A stretch of DNA of 64,000 bases, taken from NCBI RefSeq assembly GCF_003350475.1, contig NZ_QQAV01000002.1, forward strand, positions 62,001 through 126,000, in the 5' to 3' direction. The notes under the pieces were generated by a model, which was not told where the DNA came from, did not search any database, and saw nothing but the letters and a program-made list of their open reading frames with translations. This stretch comes from Pseudacidovorax intermedius. GTDB taxonomy: Bacteria > Pseudomonadota > Gammaproteobacteria > Burkholderiales > Burkholderiaceae_C. Position numbers and translations under genes: made by a program. This document shows, piece after piece, positions 18,360 through 29,275 of the stretch; the stretch's first letter is position 1, and each line of letters opens with the position of its first letter.

Positions 18360-19909
18360 TGCCCGTGCGCTGCGATGAAACCGCTGCGTGGGCCCGTCTG
18401 CAGCAGTTGCAGGCCACCCGTCGGAGCTTCGACCTGCGCCAGGCCTTCGCCGGCGATGCCGACCGCGCCGCCGCGCTGAGCCAGGAGGCGCCGTACGTCT
18501 TCGCGGACCTGTCCAAGAACCTGATCGATGCCGAGGTCGAGCAGGCCTTGCTGCAGCTGGCCGCCGACTGCGGCCTGGAAGCGAAGCGGGCCGCGCTTTT
18601 CTCTGGCGAGCCGATCAACAGCACCGAAGGCCGCGCCGTCATGCACTGGCTGCTGCGCACGCCCGCCGATGCCACCGGCCTTGCACCGGCCGCGGCGGCC
18701 GAGCTGCCCGCGGTGCACGAGACGCTGGACGCCATGCTGGCCTACGCCGAGAAGGTGCGGGCCGACCACACCATCACCGACGTGGTCAACATCGGCATTG
18801 GCGGCTCCGACCTCGGCCCGCAGATGGCCGTGCTGGCGCTGGCCGAGCAGGTGGCGCCGGGCAAGCATTTCCACTTCGTCTCCAACGTGGACGGGCATGA
18901 ACTGGCCGGCGTGCTCAAGGGACTGGCGCCGGAGCACACGCTGTTCCTGATCGCCTCCAAGACCTTCACCACGGCCGAGACCATGGCCAATGCCCAGTCG
19001 GCCAAGCGCTGGTACGAGCAGTCCGGCGGCACCGACATCGCCAGCCACTTCGCGGCGCTCACCACCAATGTCGAGGCGGCGCGCGCCTTCGGCATCGACA
19101 CCACCTTCGGCTTCTGGGACTGGGTGGGCGGCCGCTATTCGATGTGGTCGGCCATCGGCCTGCCCGTCGCGCTGGCGATCGGTGCCGACGGCTTCCGCCG
19201 CCTGCTGGCCGGCGCCCATGCCATGGACGAGCATTTCCGCACCGCGCCGCTGGTGCAGAACCTGCCGGTGCGCCTGGGCCTGCTGGACGTCTGGTACCGC
19301 AACTTCCTGGGCTTCACCAGCCGCTGCATCGCGCCCTACCACAGCGCGCTGCGCCGCGTGCCGGCCTACCTGCAGCAGCTGGAGATGGAAAGCAACGGCA
19401 AGCAGGTCGACCTCGACGGCCGGCCGCTCGCCGTGGGCACCTCGCCGGTGCTGTGGGGCGAGCCGGGCACCAACGGCCAGCATGCCTACTTCCAGATGCT
19501 GCACCAGGGCACGGACGTGGTACCGCTCGAATTCGTGGCCGTGCGCCAGCCGGCGCATTCGCTCGAAGGCCACCATGCCAAGCTGCTCGCCAATGCCCTT
19601 GCGCAGGCACAGGCGCTGATGGTGGGCAAGGCCGACGCGGGGGGGCATCGCAACTTCCCCGGCAACCGGCCGAGCAGCTTCTTCGTGCTGGATGAACTCA
19701 CGCCCGAATCGCTGGGCGCCTTCATCGCCATGTACGAGCACCGCGTGTTCGTCAGCGGCGCGATCTGGGGCATCAACAGCTTCGACCAGTGGGGCGTGGA
19801 GCTGGGCAAGGTACTGGCCAAGGACCTGGAGCCGCGGCTCGCCAGCGGCGACGTGCAGGGGCTGGACGCCTCCACGGCCCAGTTGCTGGGTCGGCTGAAA
19901 CAGGGCTGA
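18359..19909 (+). CDS. pgi: Glucose-6-phosphate isomerase
   Basis: A 516-residue enzyme interconverting glucose 6-phosphate and fructose 6-phosphate in the cytoplasm. '[14 protein letters not shown]', '[11 protein letters not shown]', '[13 protein letters not shown]' and the C-terminal '[14 protein letters not shown]' (PGI signature 2, with the catalytic Lys) are present. The length is slightly shorter than the ~550-residue E. coli enzyme, as in other betaproteobacteria. The start overlaps the tal stop, so the pair supplies both isomerase and transaldolase steps next to zwf. Confidence 0.96.
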   Translation: MPVRCDETAAWARLQQLQATRRSFDLRQAFAGDADRAAALSQEAPYVFADLSKNLIDAEVEQALLQLAADCGLEAKRAALFSGEPINSTEGRAVMHWLLRTPADATGLAPAAAAELPAVHETLDAMLAYAEKVRADHTITDVVNIGIGGSDLGPQMAVLALAEQVAPGKHFHFVSNVDGHELAGVLKGLAPEHTLFLIASKTFTTAETMANAQSAKRWYEQSGGTDIASHFAALTTNVEAARAFGIDTTFGFWDWVGGRYSMWSAIGLPVALAIGADGFRRLLAGAHAMDEHFRTAPLVQNLPVRLGLLDVWYRNFLGFTSRCIAPYHSALRRVPAYLQQLEMESNGKQVDLDGRPLAVGTSPVLWGEPGTNGQHAYFQMLHQGTDVVPLEFVAVRQPAHSLEGHHAKLLANALAQAQALMVGKADAGGHRNFPGNRPSSFFVLDELTPESLGAFIAMYEHRVFVSGAIWGINSFDQWGVELGKVLAKDLEPRLASGDVQGLDASTAQLLGRLKQG

Positions 19910-19928
19910 TCTCGCCGCTTTCCCTCCC

Positions 19929-19955
19929 TCGGCCCGGGCCTTGCGTCCGGGCCGA
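19929..19955 (+). terminator. Hairpin downstream of pgi
   Basis: A perfect 9-bp stem (19929-19937 TCGGCCCGG with 19947-19955) with a 9-nt loop lies 20 bp after the pgi stop. It lacks a U-tract, so it may be a weak terminator or a 3'-end stabiliser. Confidence 0.4.
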
Positions 19956-20043
19956 AGTCCGTCTGGCGACGCCTGCGCCGATCAGAGCGAAAATGCCCGC
20001 CGGACCCGATTCCGACCATCTTCTCCAAGGACATCCCAGCGCC

Positions 20044-22281
<2,238 letters not shown>

Positions 22282-22322
22282 TCGGTCGCCGGGCTGCATT
22301 GCAGCCCCGGCCCATCAACGAG

Positions 22323-22349
22323 AAAGCCGTCGCATGCGACGGCTTTTTT
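22323..22349 (+). terminator. Rho-independent terminator of icd
   Basis: A perfectly palindromic stem AAAGCCGTCGCATGCGACGGC (22323-22343) runs into six T residues. It lies 41 bp after the icd stop. Confidence 0.92.
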
Positions 22350-22491
22350 CATGCGTGAACGAAACGGCCTGTGCCCGTGCATGGCAGATCTCTCGTCCAA
22401 CCACGAGGGCCGGCGAAGCCGCCCGTCGGCAGGGTGCCGCGCGAAGCGCGCACCCGCCCCGCCGAAGCAGCGCGCAGGCGGGGCGCCCATG
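22350..22491. other. G+C-rich intergenic hairpins between icd and groEL
   Basis: About 140 bases with no plausible gene. They hold nested short inverted repeats such as GGGTGC..GCGC-GAA-GCGC..GCACCC (about 22431-22454). They look like non-coding sequence between two converging transcripts; no function is evident. Confidence 0.4.
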
Positions 22492-22519
22492 AAAAAAGCC
22501 GGGCTTCGCCCGGCTTTTT
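22492..22519. terminator. Bidirectional terminator (groESL side)
   Basis: AAAAAAGCCGGGC-TTCG-CCCGGCTTTTT: a 7-bp GC stem with a stable UUCG-type loop, flanked by A-tract and T-tract, so it can end transcription in both directions. It would terminate groESL coming from the right. Confidence 0.9.
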
Positions 22520-22538
22520 GATCTGACTTGAACAGAAC

Positions 22539-22570
22539 CAAATCAAGCGCGCAGCAGCGCGCTTGATTTG
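22539..22570 (-). terminator. Second hairpin directly after groEL stop
   Basis: A perfect 14-bp stem (22539-22552 CAAATCAAGCGCGC with 22557-22570) with an AGCA loop begins 3 bases beyond the groEL stop codon. There is no T-tract on the minus strand, so this may protect the 3' end or assist the terminator at 22492-22519. Confidence 0.6.
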
Positions 22571-22572
22571 AA

Positions 22573-24225
<1,653 letters not shown>

Positions 24226-24242
24226 CTAGATCCGGGGATTGA

Positions 24243-24533
24243 TTACTTCTCGACGACCGCAAACAGGTCGTCTTCCTTCATGACCAGCAGCTCTTCGCCA
24301 TCGACCTTGACGGTCTGGCCGGAGTACTTGCCGAACAGCACGCGGTCGCCGACCTTGATGTTCAGGGCCACGAAGTCGCCCTTGTCGTTGCGCTTGCCGG
24401 GGCCGACGGCCAGGACTTCACCCTGGTCCGGCTTCTCGGCGGCGTTGTCGGGAATCACGATGCCCGAGGCGGTCTTGGTTTCGCTTTCAACGCGCTTGAC
24501 GATCACGCGATCGTGCAGAGGACGAAGTTTCAT
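24243..24533 (-). CDS. groES: 10-kDa co-chaperonin GroES
   Basis: A 96-residue GroEL lid protein: '[16 protein letters not shown]' N-terminus, mobile loop '[14 protein letters not shown]' (about 19-32) and the roof and C-terminal strands '[20 protein letters not shown]'. ATG 24533 is preceded by an AGGAG site. The frame runs open further upstream but that sequence lies between the promoter and the conserved start. First gene of groESL. Confidence 0.98.
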   Translation of the reverse strand: MKLRPLHDRVIVKRVESETKTASGIVIPDNAAEKPDQGEVLAVGPGKRNDKGDFVALNIKVGDRVLFGKYSGQTVKVDGEELLVMKEDDLFAVVEK

Positions 24534-24614
24534 TGGAATCTCCTGGAAGAGGGACGGAATGAGGGTTGTGCGGCAGGGCAGCGAGGCCCTGCCATCCACT
24601 TGGCGCCGGTGCTG

Positions 24615-24641
24615 TTAGCACTCACCGCCAGCGAGTGCTAA
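24615..24641 (-). promoter_or_regulatory. CIRCE operator (HrcA site) of groESL
   Basis: TTAGCACTC (24615-24623), nine-base spacer, GAGTGCTAA (24633-24641): both arms match the CIRCE consensus exactly. HrcA represses heat-shock operons from such sites; the hrcA gene itself is not in this window. It lies ~82 bp upstream of groES and directly downstream of the promoter -10 box. Confidence 0.96.
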
Positions 24642-24668
24642 TCATAAGGACTTTTGGCGGCGTTTCAA
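24641..24668 (-). promoter_or_regulatory. sigma-70-like promoter of groESL
   Basis: On the minus strand TTGAAA (24663-24668) and TATGAT (24641-24646) are separated by 16 bases. Each differs by one base from the consensus hexamers. The -10 box touches the CIRCE arm, so bound HrcA would block initiation. Confidence 0.8.
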
Positions 24669-24730
24669 CTGGGCGCGGGCCTACAGCCTGTCTGGACGGC
24701 AACTGGCAGAGCTGGCCTTGACAAGCTGGT

Positions 24731-24768
24731 GCGAACAATCGTGGGTATTGGATTCTTTCATTGTTCGC
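24731..24768. promoter_or_regulatory. Spaced 9-bp inverted repeat upstream of the small secreted protein gene
   Basis: GCGAACAAT (24731-24739) and ATTGTTCGC (24760-24768) are exact complements around a 20-base spacer. It lies 172 bp before the ATG at 24940 and ~63 bp behind the groESL -35 box. It may be an operator for either gene; no known site is recognised. Otherwise the ~300 bases upstream of 24940 show only an AAAAGGA ribosome site. Confidence 0.35.
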
Positions 24769-24939
24769 GTAATGGAAACGCTTCGACCGCGGGCCGGCAG
24801 GCAGTGAAGCGGCTTTGCGGGCGCATCATTCATTCCACGGCGCCGATGAAACCCCAGCGCCGGCACCGCCCGGCGACGACCCGTCGCCCCGCAGGCTCTT
24901 AGTGGGTGACCCATCCTCGCTACAGAAAAGGACAACATC

Positions 24940-25335
24940 ATGACCAAGACTTCCAAGACCCTCGCTGCCGCCGCGCTCGCCCTGTTCGCCGCCGCCGGTG
25001 CCGTTCATGCCGAGGAATACGAAGGCGTGCTCCAGTTCAACTCCAACCTCAGCCGCGCCGAAGTGCAGACCCAGGGTGTCGCTGCCGCCCATGGCCCCGA
25101 TCTCTACGCCGAAGGCGCCCTGGCTCACACCACGCCGGTGATGAGCTCGCCGCGCCTGCGCGCCTCGGTGCAGGCCGAAGCCGTCGCGGCTGCCCATGCG
25201 CCCGACCAGAACGTGCAGGTCGGCTCGCGGGGCGACCAGCGCTTCTTCGCCGGCATCGCTCCGAGCACCGTGGTCGGCGGTACCACCTGGGCGATCCGCG
25301 GCAACACGAGCGCTGCCCAGCAAGGCGCTGAATAA
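24940..25335 (+). CDS. Small secreted protein with internal repeat (DUF4148-like)
   Basis: A 131-residue protein of unknown function. Residues 1-24 form a clear Sec signal peptide ending 'GAVHAEE'. The mature part contains two copies of a similar segment, 'SRAEVQTQGVAAAHGPDLY' (about 36-54) and 'LRASVQAEAVAAAHAPDQN' (about 72-90), resembling the 'LTRAEVQAE' segments of DUF4148 proteins that are numerous in Comamonadaceae. It is probably periplasmic. AAAAGGA lies upstream of ATG 24940 and an intrinsic terminator follows, so it is monocistronic. Confidence 0.75.
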   Translation: MTKTSKTLAAAALALFAAAGAVHAEEYEGVLQFNSNLSRAEVQTQGVAAAHGPDLYAEGALAHTTPVMSSPRLRASVQAEAVAAAHAPDQNVQVGSRGDQRFFAGIAPSTVVGGTTWAIRGNTSAAQQGAE

Positions 25336-25383
25336 GCCCACCCTGCGCGAGGAGGCCAGAGGCCGGCCCGTGTCTTTTTTCAT

Positions 25384-25405
25384 AGGCGCCTGCGGGCGCC
25401 TTTTT
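25384..25405 (+). terminator. Rho-independent terminator of the small secreted protein gene
   Basis: AGGCGCC (25384-25390), TGCG loop, GGCGCCT (25395-25401) and a run of five T residues, 49 bp after the stop codon. Confidence 0.88.
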
Positions 25406-25475
25406 CAATGGCGGCCACCTTGCATTCCCACAGGCGGCGCCAGCCCATGCCGCAGCGTCAGCATCACGTCAACTT

Positions 25476-25492
25476 AGAATAAAAATTGTTCT
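25476..25492 (+). promoter_or_regulatory. Candidate Fur box upstream of the siderophore receptor
   Basis: AGAATAA-AAA-TTGTTCT is a near-perfect palindrome (6 of 7 arm positions pair) in an A/T-rich island that stands out against the G+C-rich surroundings, 31 bp before the receptor ATG. Spacing and composition fit Fur-type iron repression; the match to the GATAATGATAATCATTATC consensus is partial. Confidence 0.6.
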
Positions 25493-25522
25493 CAGTTGTA
25501 TTGTTATGAGGGTCGCTTGTCC

Positions 25523-27643
25523 ATGCCTTTCGACGCATCGTTGCCGTCTCCGCGCCGCCCAGGGGTGGTCCAGAGCGCCTGGGTACTTCTGCTGAGCACG
25601 GCCACAGCCTCGGCCCAGGTACCCGCGGTTTCATCGGCTGCGAGCACCTTGCCGACGGTGCGTGTCGATGCCGAGGCACCGGCCGAGACCGCCACCTCGC
25701 CGGTCATCGGCTACCGCGCCACGCGCAGCGCCACGGCCACCAAGACCGACACCCCCCTGGCCGAGACGCCGCAATCCGTGACCATCGTGACGCGCGACCA
25801 GATCGTGGACCAGGGCGCCACGAACCTGCAGGACGCGCTGGGCTATGCCGCTGGCGTGCGCTCGGACGCCTACGGCCTGGACTCGCGCAACGATGCCGTG
25901 CGCGTGCGCGGCTCGACGCCGGACGTCTACCTCGACGGCCTCAAGCAGGCCTACGGCTACTACACCAGCACCACCCGCACCGACCCCTACACGCTCGAGC
26001 GGCTGGAAGTGCTGCGCGGACCTTCCGGCATGCTCTTCGGCGCCGGCACGGCCGCGGGCGTGGTCAACATGGTCAGCAAGCGGCCGCTGTTCGAGACGCA
26101 GCGCGAAGTGGGCGTGCAGCTGGGCAGCTGGAACCGCCGCCAGCTGCAGGCCGACCTGACCGGCCCGCTGAATGCCGAAGGCACGCTGGCCTATCGGCTG
26201 ATCGCCGTGGCCCGCAAGTCCGACACGCAGGTCGACCATGTGCCGGACGACCGGCAACTGCTTGCGCCCTCGCTCACCTGGCGGCCCACGGCCATGACGT
26301 CGCTGACCCTGCAGGGCCTGTGGCAGCAGGACAAGAGCGGCAGCTCGTCGCAGTTCTTCCCGTGGCAGGGCACGATCCTGCCCAACCCGAATGGCCGTTT
26401 GCCCACCGACCGCTTCATCGGCGAGGCCGGCGACCACTACGACAGCACCCGCCGCACTTTCGGCTGGCAGTTCGAGCACCGCTTCAACGACCAGTGGGCC
26501 GTGCGGCAGAACTTCCGCGTGGCGCGCAACGTGAACGACGCGCACTACAGCTACGGGGACTTCTTCACCATCCCCGGCGGCTGGGGCGCGGACCCGATCG
26601 GCCAGCGTCGGCTGGGCCGCTACACCGACAGCAGCCTGACCCGCAACCAGATCGCCAACCTCGACAACCATGTCGAGGGCCGCTTCGCCACCGGCGCGCT
26701 GCAGCACACGCTGCTGCTGGGCGCCGACTTCTCCCGCCAGCACGAGCGCGTGTGGAGCGGCACCAGCTACAGCACCATCGACGCCTACGCACCGGTGTAC
26801 GGCAACGTGCAGTCGCCGGTGCGTGCGCCGCTGCCGCGCACCGAGCAGCGGCAGTCCGGCATCTACGTGCAGGACCAGATGAAGCTCGGCCGCTGGACCT
26901 TCGTGGCCGGCCTGCGCCACGACAGCACCCGCAGCCAGTCCGACGGCAGCGAGGCGCAGCGCGACTCGGCCAATACCCACCGCTTCGGCGTGCTTTACGG
27001 CTTCGACTCCGGCTGGGCGCCGTACCTGAGCTATGCCGAGTCCTTCACGCCGCAGTCGCCGCGCCTGGGGCAGACCTTCAGGCCCTTGCGGGGCGAGCAA
27101 TGGGAGGCCGGTGTGCGCTACGAGCCGCCGGGCCGATCATTGGCCTTCAGCGCCGCCGTCTACGACCTGAAGGAAAAGAACCAGATCGTCCAGACCCTGC
27201 CCAATGTCTTCGACCAGTTGGGTGTCACCCGCACGCGCGGCGTGGAACTGGAGGCCAAGGGCTCGCTCACGCGCGACCTGGATGTCGTGGCCCACTACAA
27301 CTACACCGACCTCGATCCGCTGCTGGAGGGCCTGCCGCGCCACCAGGCGAGCGTCTGGGCCAAGTACCGCTTCGCCATCGCGGGCACGCCCGGCTTCTCG
27401 GCCGGCGCGGGCGTGCGCTACATGGGCAGCTTCCGCGACACCTCGGGCGGCGCCGCCGGGCCGCAGATCCCGTCGGTGGCGCTGCTGGACTTCGTCTTCG
27501 CCTACGAGACCGACCAATGGCGCTACGCCCTCAACGTGAACAACGCGACCGACAAGGTGTACTACAGCACCTGCCTGTCGCGCGGCGACTGCTGGTGGGG
27601 CGCCCGCCGCAACATCGTGGCCAGCGCCACCTACCGCTTCTGA
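25523..27643 (+). CDS. TonB-dependent siderophore receptor
   Basis: A 706-residue outer-membrane receptor. After a signal peptide (cleavage near 'TASAQVP', about residue 33) comes the plug domain with 'ETPQSVTIVTRDQI', 'VRVRGSTPDVYLDGLKQ' and 'LEVLRGPSGMLFGAGTAAGVVNMVSKRP', the signature of the FhuA/FoxA/ferrichrome-type (TonB-siderophore) group, then the 22-strand barrel ending in '..SATYRF'. It imports a ferric siderophore powered by TonB-ExbBD, which is not encoded here. A Fur box precedes it and a PepSY protein follows 24 bp later, the usual partner gene in iron-uptake operons. Confidence 0.92.
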   Translation: MPFDASLPSPRRPGVVQSAWVLLLSTATASAQVPAVSSAASTLPTVRVDAEAPAETATSPVIGYRATRSATATKTDTPLAETPQSVTIVTRDQIVDQGATNLQDALGYAAGVRSDAYGLDSRNDAVRVRGSTPDVYLDGLKQAYGYYTSTTRTDPYTLERLEVLRGPSGMLFGAGTAAGVVNMVSKRPLFETQREVGVQLGSWNRRQLQADLTGPLNAEGTLAYRLIAVARKSDTQVDHVPDDRQLLAPSLTWRPTAMTSLTLQGLWQQDKSGSSSQFFPWQGTILPNPNGRLPTDRFIGEAGDHYDSTRRTFGWQFEHRFNDQWAVRQNFRVARNVNDAHYSYGDFFTIPGGWGADPIGQRRLGRYTDSSLTRNQIANLDNHVEGRFATGALQHTLLLGADFSRQHERVWSGTSYSTIDAYAPVYGNVQSPVRAPLPRTEQRQSGIYVQDQMKLGRWTFVAGLRHDSTRSQSDGSEAQRDSANTHRFGVLYGFDSGWAPYLSYAESFTPQSPRLGQTFRPLRGEQWEAGVRYEPPGRSLAFSAAVYDLKEKNQIVQTLPNVFDQLGVTRTRGVELEAKGSLTRDLDVVAHYNYTDLDPLLEGLPRHQASVWAKYRFAIAGTPGFSAGAGVRYMGSFRDTSGGAAGPQIPSVALLDFVFAYETDQWRYALNVNNATDKVYYSTCLSRGDCWWGARRNIVASATYRF

Positions 27644-27667
27644 TCGGCATCGCCGGGACCCCACGAT

Positions 27668-28885
27668 ATGCGCATGGACAGCAAGACCATCAAGACCTGG
27701 GCCTGGGTGCACAAATGGAGCAGCCTCGTCTGTACGGCGCTCATGCTCCTGTTGTGCCTCACGGGCCTGCCGCTGATCTTCCACCACGAGATCGGCCACC
27801 TGCTCGGCACCGAGGTGGAGGCACCGAAGATGCCCGCCGACACGCCGCGCGTGAGCCTGGACCGCGCGCTCGAAGTGGCGCGCGCCCAGCATCCGGACCG
27901 GGTGGTGCAGTTCGCCTCGCACGACGAGGACAGCGAGGACATCTGGTTCGTCACCCTGACGCCGACGCCCGCGCCCACCGACGATTTCCGCTCGGTGGCG
28001 GTGGACGCGCGCACCGGCCAGGTGCTGGCCCAGCCGCGCTTCGACCAGGGCTTCATGTGGATCATGTTCAAGCTGCACGTCGACCTGTTCGCCGGCCTTC
28101 CGGGCAAGCTCTTCCTGGGGCTCATGGGCCTCTTGTTGCTGGTGGCGCTGGTCAGCGGCACGGTGCTGTACGCGCCCTTCATGCGCAAGCTCGAATTCGG
28201 CACGGTGCGGCGCGACAGACGGCCGCGCGCCAAGTGGCTGGACCTGCACAACCTGCTGGGCATCGTCACCCTGACCTGGGCCTTCGTGGTGGGCGCCACG
28301 GGCATGATCAACACCTGGGCCGACCTCGTCATCAAGTATTGGCAGCACGACCAACTGAGCGCGCTGCTCGCGCCCTACCAGGGCCAGCCGCTGGTGCCGG
28401 TGGCCGAGCGCGCGCCGCTGCAGCGGGCGCTCGAGGCCGCCAAGGCCCAGGCCCCCGACAAGCGCCTGTCCTTCATTGCGTTCCCGGGCACGGCGTTCTC
28501 GAGCCCGCACCACACCACCTTCTTCCTGCGCGGGCAGGAGCCGCTCACCTCGCGGCTGCTGCAGCCGGTGCTGGTGGATGCACGTACGGCAGAGGTCACC
28601 GCGGCGCCGAAGCTGCCGTGGTACGTGACGGCGCTGCTGGTGTCGCAGCCGCTGCACTTCGGCGACTACGGCGGCATGCCGATGCAGATCCTGTGGGCGC
28701 TGCTGGACATCGCGACCATCATCGTGCTGGGCAGCGGCCTGTACCTGTGGCTGCGCAAGGGCGATCCGGCGCATGTGCACCGGTCACAAGGCAAGGCGGG
28801 CGCCCCCTCGGCCAACGCTGAACGCCCCGCGCCCCTGCAGCCGCAGCCCGTGCAGGCACGCACGCGCCTGGAGTCCCTGCGATGA
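27668..28885 (+). CDS. PepSY-associated membrane protein (iron-regulated, ferrisiderophore-reductase-like)
   Basis: A 405-residue inner-membrane protein with about four helices (near 20-42, 138-160, 200-222 and 350-372) and a periplasmic PepSY-like region between the first two. 'VHKWSSLVCTALMLLLCLTGLPL' (about 14-36) and 'WLDLHNLLGIVTLTWAFVVGATG' are the family's helix signatures, with conserved histidines (H15, H222-region) that could ligate haem. Such proteins sit next to TonB siderophore receptors and are proposed to reduce ferric siderophores in the periplasm. Two in-frame ATGs (27668, 27674) are possible starts. Its stop overlaps the next gene by 4 bases. Confidence 0.85.
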   Translation: MRMDSKTIKTWAWVHKWSSLVCTALMLLLCLTGLPLIFHHEIGHLLGTEVEAPKMPADTPRVSLDRALEVARAQHPDRVVQFASHDEDSEDIWFVTLTPTPAPTDDFRSVAVDARTGQVLAQPRFDQGFMWIMFKLHVDLFAGLPGKLFLGLMGLLLLVALVSGTVLYAPFMRKLEFGTVRRDRRPRAKWLDLHNLLGIVTLTWAFVVGATGMINTWADLVIKYWQHDQLSALLAPYQGQPLVPVAERAPLQRALEAAKAQAPDKRLSFIAFPGTAFSSPHHTTFFLRGQEPLTSRLLQPVLVDARTAEVTAAPKLPWYVTALLVSQPLHFGDYGGMPMQILWALLDIATIIVLGSGLYLWLRKGDPAHVHRSQGKAGAPSANAERPAPLQPQPVQARTRLESLR

Positions 28886-29133
28886 GCGCCCGTCCGGCGG
28901 ATGCCACGGGGCATCGTGGGGCGAGCGTCGCCGATGGCGCGCCAGCGAATCCCGGCGCCGACCGTCGTCCCTGGGGCGGCTTGTGGGGCTGGCCGCTCGT
29001 CTTCGGCGTCTCGACCGCCATCGGCCTGGTCTCTTCGCTGTTCAGCGACGGCGGCTTCGGCGACTGGCTGGGCTGGCTGACCCTGGGCGCGCCCGTGGCC
29101 GCCTGCCTCTGGTGGGGCTGGCTGCGGCGTTGA
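28882..29133 (+). CDS. Small hypothetical membrane protein
   Basis: An 83-residue protein of unknown function. The first ~30 residues are polar and Ala/Gly-rich; two short hydrophobic helices follow (about 33-50 and 58-80), ending 'WWGWLRR'. The ATG overlaps the stop of the PepSY gene (ATGA), which argues for real translation and a shared role in the siderophore operon. I know no family for it. Confidence 0.65.
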   Translation: MSARPADATGHRGASVADGAPANPGADRRPWGGLWGWPLVFGVSTAIGLVSSLFSDGGFGDWLGWLTLGAPVAACLWWGWLRR

Positions 29134-29275
29134 GTCGTCACGTTCCGCCCACGCACGAGGCGGCTGCGGCAGCGCCACCGTCGCGCGTGCCATTGCGTCC
29201 CACGGTCGACCGGGCACGGCAATAGGCGCCTGCACCGACGCGGCCGGGCGTCGGCCTCCCGCAGAATGCCCGCCC

